In this document: in pieces, positions 24,422 to 34,489 of the stretch
Layout: every line of letters starts with the position of its first letter
Position numbering within the stretch: position 1 is the first letter of the stretch
Assembly: GCF_022458985.1 (NCBI RefSeq)
Contig: NC_061781.1
Span: 8,047,501 to 8,111,500, forward strand
Direction: 5' to 3'
Length of the DNA stretch: 64,000 nt
From: Mugil cephalus
Taxonomy: Eukaryota; Chordata; Actinopteri; Mugiliformes; Mugilidae
Position numbers and translations under genes: made by a program
Notes under the pieces: model-generated
Databases searched by the model: none
Told to the model about the DNA's origin: nothing
Seen by the model: only the letters and a program-made list of their open reading frames with translations

Positions 24422-25477
24422 TTAGAGATAGAGAATAGAGAGAGCGAGAGATGAAGACAGAGACATTTGATGTTTTCTAATGAAACACTGCACATAAAAC
24501 AAAGAAAGCCCTTTGCAGACAGACAGACACACAGATTAACAGACAGACAGAGACCCACGTGAACAGAAAATATGTTATCAGCAGATCTGCTGGGCCTGTC
24601 TGTCTGTCTGTTTGTCTGTCTGTCTTTCGGACTGTCACACACCTTGCCGAGCTGAGCCTATATGGATTGTTTTATGATGACATATCCACTGCGCCTAGAG
24701 GGCCACCTGACATTCCTCACTCTGAACTCTCTCCACACACACACACACACGCACACACACACACACACACACACACCATCAACAACCACATCCACCAATC
24801 TCCTTTCTCTCCCTCTCACTGCAGGCAATGAGCACCTCTCTCACCTCCCTGGTTCTCTGTGTCTTTCGCTTTTCTCCAGGTTCACTGAGTTATTCTGTGA
24901 CGGTTGTCTCTACTCCGGTAAACATTTCACAGTAACCTCGTGTCCTGGGACTTTCAAGAGAATTCAATCAATCATGGGTTCATTATATGCCACTATAGGA
25001 GACGACGCATTTAAGTAAATGAAACATATAAAACAAATTCTCAATACTTAAGTCTTCGTTAAAACCAAAATACACTGGGGCAGTTCTTTGGATTCGTTTT
25101 GCCATTGTTCTTCTTTTGCATCCTGCATGGTCTTAATTATGGCAGCACGTTTGTTAAGATGACCATGGGGACTAAATTATTGCAAGTACAAACTCTGTGG
25201 TTTGCGTGTGTGCGTGCGTGTGTGTGAAAGCTAATGCTCAGAGATGGTGCTGTGGATAATTTTTTAAATTTTAAAAAACAAAATTACACCTCATTGAACG
25301 CTTTTTGCCCACTGGTCTAAGTCTGAAGGAATTATTAAAGTCCCTGGTTGACAAGAAACACAAGCATAAAACACGTGGTAAATACATGACTACTTACCAC
25401 CAGAGTCCGATGATATTGACCGGGCAAAGCAAGATAAAGAAGAGGGCCAGTTGGATCCGTGATAGACGAATCGTCAT
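2014..25477 (-). CDS. wnt6: Wnt6 secreted signalling protein, 4 coding exons
   Basis: Coding join (minus): 25477-25398, 14725-14505, 4085-3739, 2475-2014; 1110 nt, 369 residues (human WNT6 is 365). Every intron is GT..AG and all phases agree. Secreted lipid-modified ligand for Frizzled/LRP receptors. Residues 1-24 or so form a hydrophobic signal peptide starting MTIRLSRIQ and ending near GLWW. The Wnt core carries the CHGLSGSC motif, in which Ser232 matches the Ser acylated by Porcupine, and the cysteine-rich C-terminal part with CRFHWCCVV. N-glycosylation sequons lie at N86 (NCT) and N315 (NST). In human WNT6, as I recall it, the stretches from AVGSPLVMD to the C-terminal RKELSLC line up nearly residue by residue, which separates it from Wnt1 and Wnt10. 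A serine tract at residues 147-165 is unusual. The fish paralogue (wnt6a or wnt6b) cannot be decided here. Identity is very secure. Confidence 0.95.
2476..3738 (-). other. wnt6 intron 3 (1.26 kb) with CA microsatellites
   Basis: Intron between exons 3 and 4, bounded by GTAAGA and CAG. CA-rich tracts lie at 2711-2756 and 2902-2938, with a short (TA)n at about 2671-2682. I see nothing else. Confidence 0.85.
3739..4085 (-). CDS. wnt6: wnt6 exon 3: central Wnt domain with serine-rich insert
   Basis: 347 nt, donor CTG|GTAAGA. It encodes residues 101-216 from DIRETAFVYAITAAGVTHAV to HNNEAGRL. The conserved WEWGGCGDDV motif is present. Between the QCGC motif and WEWGGC lies a low-complexity stretch (about residues 142-168, Pro then 16 Ser with a few Thr/Leu) encoded by a polypyrimidine run. 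Mammalian Wnt6 has a Pro/Gly-rich linker at the same place, so this loop is tolerant of expansion. Confidence 0.95.
6028..6263. mobile_element. hAT-type MITE, 236 bp, with 8-bp target duplication
   Basis: The ends are inverted: TAGGGATGGGCATCGAG on the left and ...GATCATCCCTA on the right. The flanking octamers GTAGAGTA (6020-6027) and GCAGGGTA (6264-6271) match at 6 of 8 positions, the size expected for a hAT target-site duplication. The interior is the familiar fish pattern of ATCGAGAACCGGTTCT and AATCGTTAATGGCATCGG-like sequence. Too short to encode a transposase; a decayed non-autonomous copy. Confidence 0.75.
9268..9291. repeat. Poly(T) run
   Basis: About 24 consecutive T. It may be the reverse-strand tail of an old retroposed sequence or simple slippage. 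Confidence 0.8.
11891..12060. mobile_element. Short element with inverted ends (TTAGGGTGACCAGA)
   Basis: The left end TTAGGGTGACCAGA and the right end TCTGCTCACCCTGA are inverted copies with two mismatches, 170 bp apart. The inside begins with a CGTCCTCTTTTTCC-like motif shared by many fish dispersed repeats. A possible 5-bp duplication (ATATG) flanks it. Most likely a decayed non-autonomous DNA transposon; the family is not assigned. Confidence 0.5.
14505..14725 (-). CDS. wnt6: wnt6 exon 2: N-terminal Wnt domain
   Basis: 221 nt between a cag acceptor and a CAAG|GTGAGT donor. It encodes residues 27-100, including MDPNSICRKAKRLAGKQAEL and the ECQ-QFR-RRWNC block typical of Wnts, with an N-glycosylation sequon NCT at N86. 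It ends in phase 1, and the first two bases of exon 3 complete Asp101. Confidence 0.95.
16356..16455. repeat. 100-bp near-perfect inverted repeat (hairpin)
   Basis: Left arm 16356-16397 and right arm 16410-16455 are reverse complements with 39 of 42 aligned positions matching and one extra CGCG in the right arm, around a 12-nt loop. Complementarity stops sharply at both outer ends. It could be a microRNA-like precursor, a foldback element or a chance product of the local TG/CA-rich sequence; I recognise no known microRNA. Confidence 0.9.
17047..17076. repeat. (AAC)n microsatellite
   Basis: About ten CAA/AAC units followed by an A run. Confidence 0.95.
17228..17258. repeat. (CT)n microsatellite
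   Basis: About 15 CT units, a pure polypyrimidine run. Confidence 0.95.
18101..19681 (-). mobile_element. Dead Tc1/mariner-like transposon, 1.58 kb
   Basis: The element runs from CAGTGGTGTGAAAAAGTG at 18101 to its inverted end ...CCAGACCACTG at 19681 and is flanked by TA at 18099-18100 and 19682-19683, the Tc1 target site. Matching inverted termini share TTCCTGATTTCTTA. The interior, read on the minus strand, is a Tc1-like transposase remnant. The position expected for its ATG (near 19314) reads AGG, and the frame is interrupted several times, so it is not active. The family is widespread in fish genomes and this copy is a fossil inside wnt6 intron 1. Confidence 0.9.
18340..19325 (-). pseudogene. 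Tc1-like transposase pseudogene
   Basis: Recognisable blocks on the minus strand include an N-terminal KEIQEQMRK-like helix-turn-helix start region (about 19270-19315), a GRP-type motif near 19130, and the C-terminal AVVAAKGG-like end near 18330-18350. The start codon is lost and frameshifts and indels break the frame. The limits are approximate. Confidence 0.75.
22691..22745. repeat. (AC)n microsatellite
   Basis: An uninterrupted AC tract of about 27 units, the longest pure dinucleotide tract in the window. Confidence 0.98.
23164..23203. repeat. (TG)n(CG)n alternating purine-pyrimidine tract
   Basis: About 13 TG units run directly into CGCGCGCGTGCGTG. Alternating purine-pyrimidine with a CG core is the classic Z-DNA-prone composition. 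Confidence 0.9.
24387..24777. repeat. Cluster of TG, CAGA, TCTG and CA simple repeats
   Basis: (TG)n at 24387-24419, CAGA-type repeats at 24516-24553, TCTG-type repeats at 24596-24629, and CA at 24733-24777 with one CG interruption. The two tetranucleotide blocks are inverted relative to each other. Confidence 0.9.
25398..25477 (-). CDS. wnt6: wnt6 exon 1: start codon and signal peptide
   Basis: 80 nt of coding sequence encode 26 residues plus two bases of a split Trp codon. The ATG at 25477 has A at -3. The donor reads TG|GTAAGTAG. The first base of exon 2 (G at 14725) completes TGG, giving LWWAVGSPL exactly as in Wnt6 proteins. The hydrophobic run LALFFILLCPV is the signal-peptide core. 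An out-of-frame ATG at 25607 begins a 90-codon reading frame that runs over this start; it would be an overlapping upstream ORF if the 5' UTR reaches that far. Confidence 0.93.
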
Positions 25478-26570
25478 GATGAACGCTGCAAATCCTCAAG
25501 TAGATCCCCCAGCAAAAGTTTAAAGTGACGAACTCAGCCAACACCGAGTTTGATGGTTTCTTAAATACATAAGAGGTCGTTGTTTTCTGGAAACGGTCTA
25601 TCAACAAGAGCGCAAAAATCCAACTCCTCTTCTCTCGGGCGCATCTTAATGCGCAACAAAGTTGGTCAAGAGGCTAATGAAGAGATGTCCGCTTTCAAAG
25701 GTGTGGTTAACCTCTTCATTGTCTTTCTGCTCTGTCAGTCGCAGGGCATTACATGCTCTCAAAGCGGTCCGAGGAGGAAGGAGAATACTGAAGTCTGATA
25801 TGAGCGCAAAAAAAAAGAAAAAAAAAGGCGCACGTAAAAAGCTCCGGTTGTGAAGACGCTCAGATTCTCGCCACGCTCTGGGGATTTTTTAAACAATGGC
25901 ACAATAAACGAAACAGAGAAGAAGAAAAAGAAGAGCATTGCCGCATTTCTGAACGATGGAACTGTATTTTACTGATGCAGCGAGTTGCCCTTTGCGCGCG
26001 CTCCGCTCCACTGGCGCACTGGTGAAGCGGGTGAAACGGTTGTCGGTGCCCACCGGGTGCAGGTAGAGAAGGCGTCTCTGCCGCACACTCTGTCAGAGTG
26101 TTTTCTTTGGATGATAAAGGCAGGAAAAATGCGCTGGTCTCCTTCCACCTCGGCGTGACGTCGCTCCAGGCGAAGCGAAATCCTCGCTGTCACTCAGAGA
26201 GGGAGAGAGAAAGAGACTGCAATTAGTTTCAGGAGGACCCGACTGAGAGCAGAGACGGGGTAAACACACACACGCACTCTCACAGAGAGAGACCTGCCTG
26301 TCGGTGTGTTTACAGTCACCCGTAATCAAATCTTATGGAACGAGGTGAAGTCAGAATTCAGAGTTGAGATAGCGCCTCTCTAGTATTTGTGCCAACTGAC
26401 TGGCACCTTTCCACAAGTTTGTAAGTACGTGTGTGAAGGTCACAAATAGGTTGAGAGCTGGAGTAGGAGTATGCCACTTGGCTCGGAGGTTAAGGTAAGG
26501 GACTATAAGTAATGTGTTATGTCAATGGAACGTCCTCACAAATATAGAAACACGAGTTAGTGTGCGCGTT

Positions 26571-26601
<31 letters not shown>
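26571..26601. repeat. (TG)n microsatellite
   Basis: Roughly 15 TG/CG units upstream of wnt6. Confidence 0.95.
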
Positions 26602-27522
26602 TTGGACCGGGTCATATTATCACCTATCTGGCCAAGGGCATATCCATTGAAATTCAACACCACTGTACTGTAGTCGACCATAAAAGCCCTGACACCCGAC
26701 TTCGCTCCACTGCAGTGATGCAATCAATCACAAGTGTAGCACTGGCAAGCTCAGCCTGGGTCTCCATTCTGTTCACAGATGCACAAGTGGAGGCCTTCAT
26801 TCCTGCAGAGAGAAAAAAAAAAAAAAAAAATCTGTCTTTAACCCCTCTCTCAAGATTGACAATGGAACAGCCTTCTAAAATTTGAGGAGCAGGCATATGC
26901 TACTGAGTGTGGAACATCTGTAATGTCACAGTTTTATATACATCGCATTGTGGCTGACAAAAATGGAATTCTTCATTTGTTTTTCTCAACTTTCCGTTTG
27001 ACACGGCCCCTATTCATTTTCCTACAGTATTAAAGTCAACTCTCTGTACATGCTTTCTGCTGGCATTCACACTGATGATAGGAACACTAAAGTAAAACGC
27101 TAGCCGGCATGGTGGTGGGTATACCAAAGTCTCTAAGTTCAGTGCAATGTAAGATGTTGTTGAATATATGCTCAATGAGGTCTGGACATCAACGACGGCC
27201 CATTTGTCTATATTTTGCTCCATTAGTTTTAAGGATTTACAAGCTTTCATTTGCAGGGCTAATGTTTCGCAAATGTCGGCAGTTATTGATTTGATGATTC
27301 ATGTGTTCAACCCATTGATTGTATATAATATGGAGAACATGTTGCTTCTTCCTTGCACTGTGCAAACTGACACTATTTTACCTGGGATATTGGCGCTGGT
27401 AAGTATCGACCAGACTTCCTCCGGACTCACTCGCGTTTTTTCTTTTAATTATTCCTATGCTCTCCTCTACCTCCACCAGTTACAAGGAAATGTTGGATTA
27501 CACACTGTACTTATAGTCGTTA

Positions 27523-27850
27523 TCTCATCTCATGTCATCTTCCACTACTGCTTATCCTCACTATGGTGGGGGTTGCTGGAGCCTATCCCAGCTGTCATCG
27601 GGTGAGAGGCGGCGTACACATCACCGGTCTAACACAGAGACTTTAACACAGAGACAAACACCCATTCACACTCACACCTACAGCCAATTTAGAATCACCA
27701 ATGAACCTAATGAGCATGTCTTTGGATGGTGAGAGGGAGACAGAGTATCCAGGGAGAACCCACACAGACACAAGGAGAACATGCAAACTCCACCCAGAAA
27801 GGCCCTCTCTTGTTGTGAGGCGTCAGTGCTAACCACCACATCATCACCAT
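27523..27850 (+). repeat. Fish dispersed repeat fragment (GGAGCCTATCCCAGCTGTCA type)
   Basis: Contains, in order, GGAGCCTATCCCAGCTGTCA, an ACACAGAGAC...CACTCACACCTA block, AGAATCACCAATGAACCTAA and GGAGAACATGCAAACTCCA. From memory these strings are found in this order in thousands of places in teleost genomes. The class is not assigned with confidence. Confidence 0.75.
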
Positions 27851-27989
27851 CCTGTTTCCATAGTGTCAAATAACTAAAACAAAGTCACCCAAAAAACTGA
27901 CATCTGAATATGCAGCAACATTATATTAAGTACCTAAAATGACAGAGAAACAGAAACCACCCTTGAAAAAAATATATATATTTATCAAA

Positions 27990-28095
27990 CATGGAGGTGG
28001 AGCTTATGACCTATACTGCACCCAGTCACCAGGGGGAGCTCTACTTGCTTCACTTCTGAGGAGCAGTTCCTACCTCCGTATTTATATACTCTTTG
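27990..28095 (+). repeat. Fish dispersed repeat fragment (CACCAGGGGGAGCTC type)
   Basis: GGAGCTTATGACCTATACTG followed by CACCAGGGGGAGCT and GCTTCACTTCTGAGGAGC is a motif series I recognise from many fish sequences. Fragmentary; class unknown. Confidence 0.55.
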
Positions 28096-31000
28096 TAGTT
28101 CAACCAATCAACACACGTGTCAAAAGGTTCCATTTGTTCTGGGAGGGTTCAGGAGGTAAAATACCATGACAACTATGACTGTGCTCTGCAAAGTAGCAGA
28201 GAGTATAATGAAGAAAATCAAAATCAAATCAATCATTGAGCTCAGCATTAAACTAAGCAGTCTCCTAGTTGTCTGGTGAATCTCAGCCCCAGATGATTTT
28301 ACATGCATCTGGTAGGTTAGTGGAGATTGTAGTATCACGATCGAATGCCATGCAGTGCTGGAAAACAAATAACAGATGGAATCAGAGGTTTTGAGGTCAG
28401 GTAGTTTTTTTTTCATCTGGGTTCGTTCAGCAGTTGCTCTTCCTTCCGTTGACGTTAATGTTCGGAATAAAAACTAAGCACAGTTTATCAGTACCCTAAA
28501 CATGCTTACTTACTTGTAAACAGCCTTTGTCACATGCTGCATTATCACAGTGGGGGTAGCCATTGGAAGGTCGTAAATCGTTGCCATGAAGGCATGCACA
28601 TGCTCTGTACACCTCCTTGTTTTATTTGCTTCAGCAATTTGTAAGGTTCTCAACATTAAATAGCAATCAGCAGCATTATGCACAGACGTATAACATTTCG
28701 GTGTCTGTCAGACGTTAATCAGATTTCCAGCCTGTCTATAAAACACAATCTACACACATGATACACATATCATGAGGTGTGTGTGCAGGCTCGCCTGCCA
28801 ATGCAGAAATCCGCTATAGGGCACGGAGAAGAGAAATTTCTGATTTATAATTCTCCCACTGCCAAAGAAAACTCCAGTATTTTGAATCCTAAATGTTGGC
28901 AGGTACAACAATGATCAGTGCTTGTCAGATAAGCAGCTGGCTTCAAATGATGATTGACTGGTATTAAAAACCTCTCCAAACCATTATACCGCCACCAGCC
29001 TGGAGTATTCACACAAGGGGAAATTGGTTCATACTGTTCATACAAGTTTTTGAGCCTCTGTAGAAAATCTCATCCATCAGACCAGGTCCTTTTTGTTTTT
29101 TGTTTTTTTTTGGGGGAGAGCCCATGCCCACTGCTCACGACAGTTATCTGACTTTCTATACTACTGATTGCAAGTCCTGTCTACGCAGATGTACAGGCAT
29201 TCCTCAGTGCTTGATGACCGTAGAGGTAATTGACTTTATGCTTGTTGGCAGAAACTTTGGCTCCATCTGCAAAATGTGTAGCTGTTTGCTTGCATGCTAC
29301 GGAAGCTGGCTAGAATAACACCAAGAGACAAAAAAAAACTTATTAAACCTCGGGGCTGAGCAGCACAACAATGACAAAAACATGCCAAGAGATTTGCCAC
29401 GGCACAGATTTCACCATTCTGTTTACAGCGAGGTGGCTGAGGCGCTCATATTCAGCGAGCAAGATGCTTTATGACAATATTGGATTTGCAAGATTTTTGC
29501 GTTAACACAATGATGATAATTTGATCTGATGTGCTGACACAGATTTTTGGGGCATGCCTCATGCTGTTGTACGCCTCCAACACTGAGCTACTCGAGCTCC
29601 ACCAAAACACCAAACATTTAAATGTTGCACGCTGCCATCAGTGGCTCATTTGATTAAATTTCTCTGTGCAGCTTTTGTCTGACACGGAAAGTCCGTCTGT
29701 GGTTATCTTGAGATCGGTTCCAGACTTCCTCCGGTTACCTATTTCTGTACAGAAAGCGCTTTCACATCAAATGCATTTGCCTCTTCTCTAGTTTTTTTTT
29801 TTTTCTGTGCGTCTCTCCTCTGTGATAAACTTTTACTTAAAATCTCCTTCGTTATGGTCAGCCGTTACTCATTCTCCGCCTCTCTTTTCTCGTGTCTCCG
29901 TTTCCTCGTTTCTCTCCCTTGTACACGTCCCGTAAAACCTGGTTAAAATAGAGCAAATAATTGGTTTCCAGTGGCCAAAAAAAGAGAACACTCTCTGAAG
30001 TTTTAGTAGGCAAAGCTAAACTCCATGGTGAATGCTTTATTGACATGTGGCCTGTGACCAACGGCAACAAAATTAGAAAGTTATGAAAATTGAGTTATCT
30101 CTCTGTGACTTATAAATAACTGCGGCTCAGTCGTGAGCACGAGCATGACAATCGCACTATGCTTCACACTGACGGCTCTCTCTTCGCAGCCTGTCTCTCA
30201 CCCACCTTGCTCTCGCCTTTTTTACCCCAGTTTCTCTCTCATCTTGTCCCTCTCTCTGCTGGATGAGCGTGTTTTGTTAGGGAGGGCTGATTCTTCATAC
30301 TTGGCTGCGGCTTTATGGACAATAAAGATCTGATTTCAAAGTCCGGCAGGGTGTTGGGCCTGGGGTCTTGGCTCAGCTTTAGCTGCCTGCTGGGAGGAGA
30401 CACTGCACAGCCCCTAACCAGATGGCCATCAGCCCACATACAGTTGATTCATAGATTTTCATAGATTCATATTCATACGTCTCGATGTGTGTTGTTGAAA
30501 CGTCACCGCCATGGTCTTGGCCCGAGTGCACCGACTTCCTTAAAATCGACTCTTTGTGTCTGTGTCGTCATAGCTTGACACTGGATACGGAATGCACCGC
30601 TTTAAGGAAGAGACTTTTCACTTGCTGTCGGATAAATAAAAGATAACGCGAATGTGGGTTTTGCATGACATAATGTCGATCGTGATTCCGACCCCTTTGA
30701 AAGTTCAGAGTCCAATATGTCTAAGATGATAGTTGCAACCAGGTGACTGCCTGTTCAGTGCTAAATTACCGCAATGTACGTCTGGGAAGTTTTGGCAGAG
30801 AAGCGCAGAGAAGTATTTATAGTTAATGGCCCATCACTGTCTCTCACCCCACTCTGCCTGTTAGTTCTGCTGCTGCAACTATTTGAGGTAATTCCATTCT
30901 CCTTGCCTTCCCTCTTTCCCTGGACTAGATGTCCCCTTAGTTGTTTACTCCCAGACCGTTTTATCTTAATCACATAGCTCAGAGTGGAGATATGTGACAA

Positions 31001-31789
31001 GTCCTTCCAACATGTATAATACATCTGTAGGGACTTAGGTCAATGCTGCAAAGGAGAACGCCCTGATAGATACGGGAGCTTCACGAAGAGTTGCCAGCAG
31101 TGCATTTTTTAGTCATTACATTAAACTTATAACATGAGCTTTGTACAAGATATTCTGGAGTCGAGGGAGGAAAGAATGCAGCAGTGAAATAGATATTTAC
31201 TACTGACATGAGCAAAAGTTGGATCTCGCGGCGATGACTTTGTCGCATGTGTCAGGCCTTTCAGTGTTTAGTGTTTGGCATCCCTAAGTTACATCGTTTT
31301 GTTTATGTCACTGTATTGGTTATTGGATATACATATTTGCACAACCAAACTGGGCACTGGTATTATATGATGATAAACTGAGATTACCTGAGAAGGTAAA
31401 TATTGTGAGTGAAAGTAGCCAAACTAAATCTAACCAAAAACTTTAACTATTAGAAAGTGCGGAACTGGAGGTGGAAACTTCAAGCAATGTGGTAGAAAGG
31501 GATTTTAAAATAGTATTCAGGAGCACCGGTGAATTCTCCACAGCACCTGCTAGCAAGAACGGGTGCAAAGCAACTCAAGTTAAGTCAAATGTGTCCAGCT
31601 AGACAGGGACAAAGAGACAGCCTGTGTGACCAGCTGACAATTCGCTCTCGTTAATCCATTGGCAAAGCACAGGAAGCTTCGTATGTGACAGACTCCGCGT
31701 ACTGAAAGCCAGTAAACTGCACGCAACGTGCATACAAGTTTAGCAGAAGAGATATACATTCACCTATCGTGTGGGGAGAAGTGGGACAA

Positions 31790-32010
31790 AGAGGTAAACT
31801 TGCTTTGAATGACACTGTGTTGCAGAGAACAGAAGCTATGATAGATGATGTTTAAAACTGACTGAGCACGCTCATCTTGAACTGGCCATTACAAATTAAA
31901 GAGGAATTTGGGATACTTAGCGAATTCTGGCATCAACAACACACAACAACCGGGTATAGTGTTTGCCAATGACATTCCCATTATAGTCAGCATCCGCTAC
32001 TTAGGAAATA
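31790..32010 (+). repeat. Diverged dispersed repeat, copy 1
   Basis: Shares with 33965-34250 the ordered blocks GAACTGGCCATTACAAAT, GAGGAATTTGGGATACTTA-like and CAATGACATTCCCATTATAG-like sequence, in the same orientation. Not identified. Confidence 0.5.
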
Positions 32011-33488
32011 GCATGATGCTAAGTGGCAAAGATGGTGATACAGTACTAGATCCCCATTGTCACTGCGTGATAGAACATAACATGCAAGCACTGTGCTTAG
32101 ATACTCAGGGCCACTACCATACATCAACTGCTGTGCTTGTCAAATATCACAGTGAATACAGCCCGAACTGAACTACACAAAACTAGACTATTTTCAACAC
32201 GCTCGTCTCACACATCTTAGTGTGACACTTGGACCGTTGTTGTGCTGATCTGGGATTTGTATATTGTGTCATACTGCCTTGGGAAATCTTGTATGAAAAC
32301 GCCTGTGTGTGCAGACAAAACACTACATAAACAATCAGCTGCAATAACTTGCGGTTCCCCCCTTCGTCTGTCATTAATTGAACCGAAAGAGCATCGGCCT
32401 GGATTATAAATCGTTCTCTCCCACCCTCCTCCACCTAGGAAAAGCTAACAGGCCTAACCCCTGTCCTGCCACACCTATCATACACACGCTACACACACAC
32501 ATTCCCCCTCTGACACTGCTTTCATCTGGGCGTGAAATGGATTCCTACTGTCTGCCAGAATGCACCACCTATCTCTGGATGTGATTCTCTTTCACCCTCT
32601 TGTTCTTCTCTCGCTCTCTCTCCCTCTCTCTTTTTTTTTTTCCTTTTTCCGTGCCACACGTGGGCCCTTTTGTTTCCACAGAAAAGGGCCTTGCCCATGT
32701 ACCAAGTTCACAAAACACATTCCCAGGCGATTATGATCAAAAAATGACTAGAAATCCCACTGGGGCTAATGTATTATTTGACAACTTGTATTAGCTCTAA
32801 ATCAGAAACACATGATGGCCCTAACCTTTTAAAAACAAACCACAGTCATCCTTGGAATCCCCAGGAGGAAGGCATGTTCATAAAATTCCTTCATAACTGG
32901 CACTCACACAGACACACTCAAAGTGTGAGAGGGTTTGCGGGATAAAATATTAACACCACCCGCTGCCACATGATTTTACATGTCCAGAAGCAGAAAGTCT
33001 GTATTCAAATAGGAAGGAACTGGAGTTACGCACAACGATGGTCTTGTTACAGCAGGTAACGAAAGTAAACCCTGCTTGCAATCTGTCAATAAGAGCTTTC
33101 CAATTTGGAGTAACAAAGACACATGCTGCTCCATCGCTCATAGCATTAGCCCCGTGACCCTCTCATGTTTATTATACACATATTGTTTGGTTCACTTCAC
33201 TCTGCAGATACTTGAAATCTTTCCACAGAGTGGAGATGATAGGGAGTCAAATTTGAAGGATCCAGTGCATGAGATGTTTTCTCTGTAATTTCTAACTCAC
33301 TTTACTTGAATGGCCAAAGGAGTTTAGACTAATTCAAGTTGTCCCTGACGGAATCCCCCCCTTGCAGTGGCATCTTTATACACAAGCAGAATAAAAAATG
33401 GTGTCTGTGATCAGTCCTCGTACTTTTTTCTCAGTGTTCTCCAGCAAACATTATAACCAAGACAAATTCATTCTAAAAACTAACTACA

Positions 33489-33556
33489 ATTAGTAGTAGT
33501 AGTAGTAGTAGTAGTAGGGCTGTACTTGGATATAGAGTTGTATCCAAGTACAACCC
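33489..33556. repeat. (TAG)n microsatellite abutting a 16-bp hairpin
   Basis: About nine TAG units end at 33517, where GGGCTGTACTTGGATA begins. After an 8-nt spacer, its inverted copy TATCCAAGTACAACCC follows at 33541-33556, with one mismatch. Confidence 0.9.
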
Positions 33557-33964
33557 TGAGATACTGTGTTTATCAGGTACTTTACATACTATATAAGCCA
33601 CAGCATTAAAGACACTTACATCTCGTTTCAATGGTGCGTGTCAAGGGGTGGGATATGTTAAGCAGCGGTCCATGTATTGGAAGCAGATAAATAGGTAACT
33701 GTAAAGATCTGAGTGACTTGGCAAGGGGAGCTGTATTGTAATAGGCGTTTTGGTGTGAGCATTTATAAGTAAGGTGAGTCTTGCGGGAAGTCTTATATAT
33801 TTACAAGTACATACAAGTTAGCACCTATCAAAACACGCAGGAAACCAGTGTAATCAACTGGAAATTTCAGTCAATGCAATGTCAGTAGGTCACGTACAAC
33901 CAACGAGATCACATACATCAATTGTCCCAACACCCAACCCCCAACACTTAAAGTTGGTTAAACT

Positions 33965-34250
33965 GACATTGTGTTAGAGAATAGGAGTTGTGGCAGAGGA
34001 CGCTATAAACTGATTGAGCGTATTTAAGGTATAACTATTGGATGAAATTTGACACATCAGCAAGGAATCAAGCTCATCTTTAACTGGCCATTACAAATTC
34101 AAGGGAATTTAAGAAACTTAAGTGACCCACCGAATTTCCCTTTAGTATCACCAACAAATCTGACCCACCAGCTTGTTTTAGATTTTACCGATGTCATTCC
34201 CATCACAGGTGTACTAAACGTGACAATAGCTTAACTGGCAATAATGTCAC
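33965..34250 (+). repeat. Diverged dispersed repeat, copy 2
   Basis: Second copy of the unit at 31790-32010: TAACTGGCCATTACAAAT, GGGAATTTAAGAAACTTA, then CGATGTCATTCCCATCACAG. It lies directly upstream of the Tc1-like relic, so both may be pieces of one decayed element family. Confidence 0.5.
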
Positions 34251-34489
34251 AAGCGCCCAAGCGACTTACGATACTTATGTGTTGTGGACTCTGGAGAATG
34301 TGGTGCTGTCCTACAGCAGACCTAGTGTGGGAGACATTGGTAAAATCGTAATACTGGTTGATAGAAAGGCGTCAGAAGAAGTGCAACTATACTTCACCTG
34401 GTTGACTGACTATCCAACAAAGGCATGAAAAGTGTATGTGCTCATACTCACCTAATCGAGTGACCGTATGCATGTAAGTAGAATCAGAA

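Larger units (their letters stand above)
14726..25397 (-). other. wnt6 intron 1 (10.7 kb)
   Basis: Bounded by GTAAGTAG after exon 1 and a pyrimidine-rich acceptor before exon 2. It holds a 100-bp hairpin (16356-16455), (AAC)n at 17047-17076, (CT)n at 17228-17258, a dead Tc1-like transposon (18101-19681), and a 2.4-kb zone of CA/TG and CAGA/TCTG repeats from about 22.4 to 24.8 kb. No coding sequence is supported. Confidence 0.8.

Noticed and set aside
27168..27605. 145-codon plus-strand ORF
   Set aside because: Its 3' part is a dispersed fish repeat and the rest has no coding similarity or splice context.
31908..32171. 87-codon plus-strand ORF looking like a small protein
   Set aside because: Starts inside an unidentified dispersed segment; no family recognised and no splice support.
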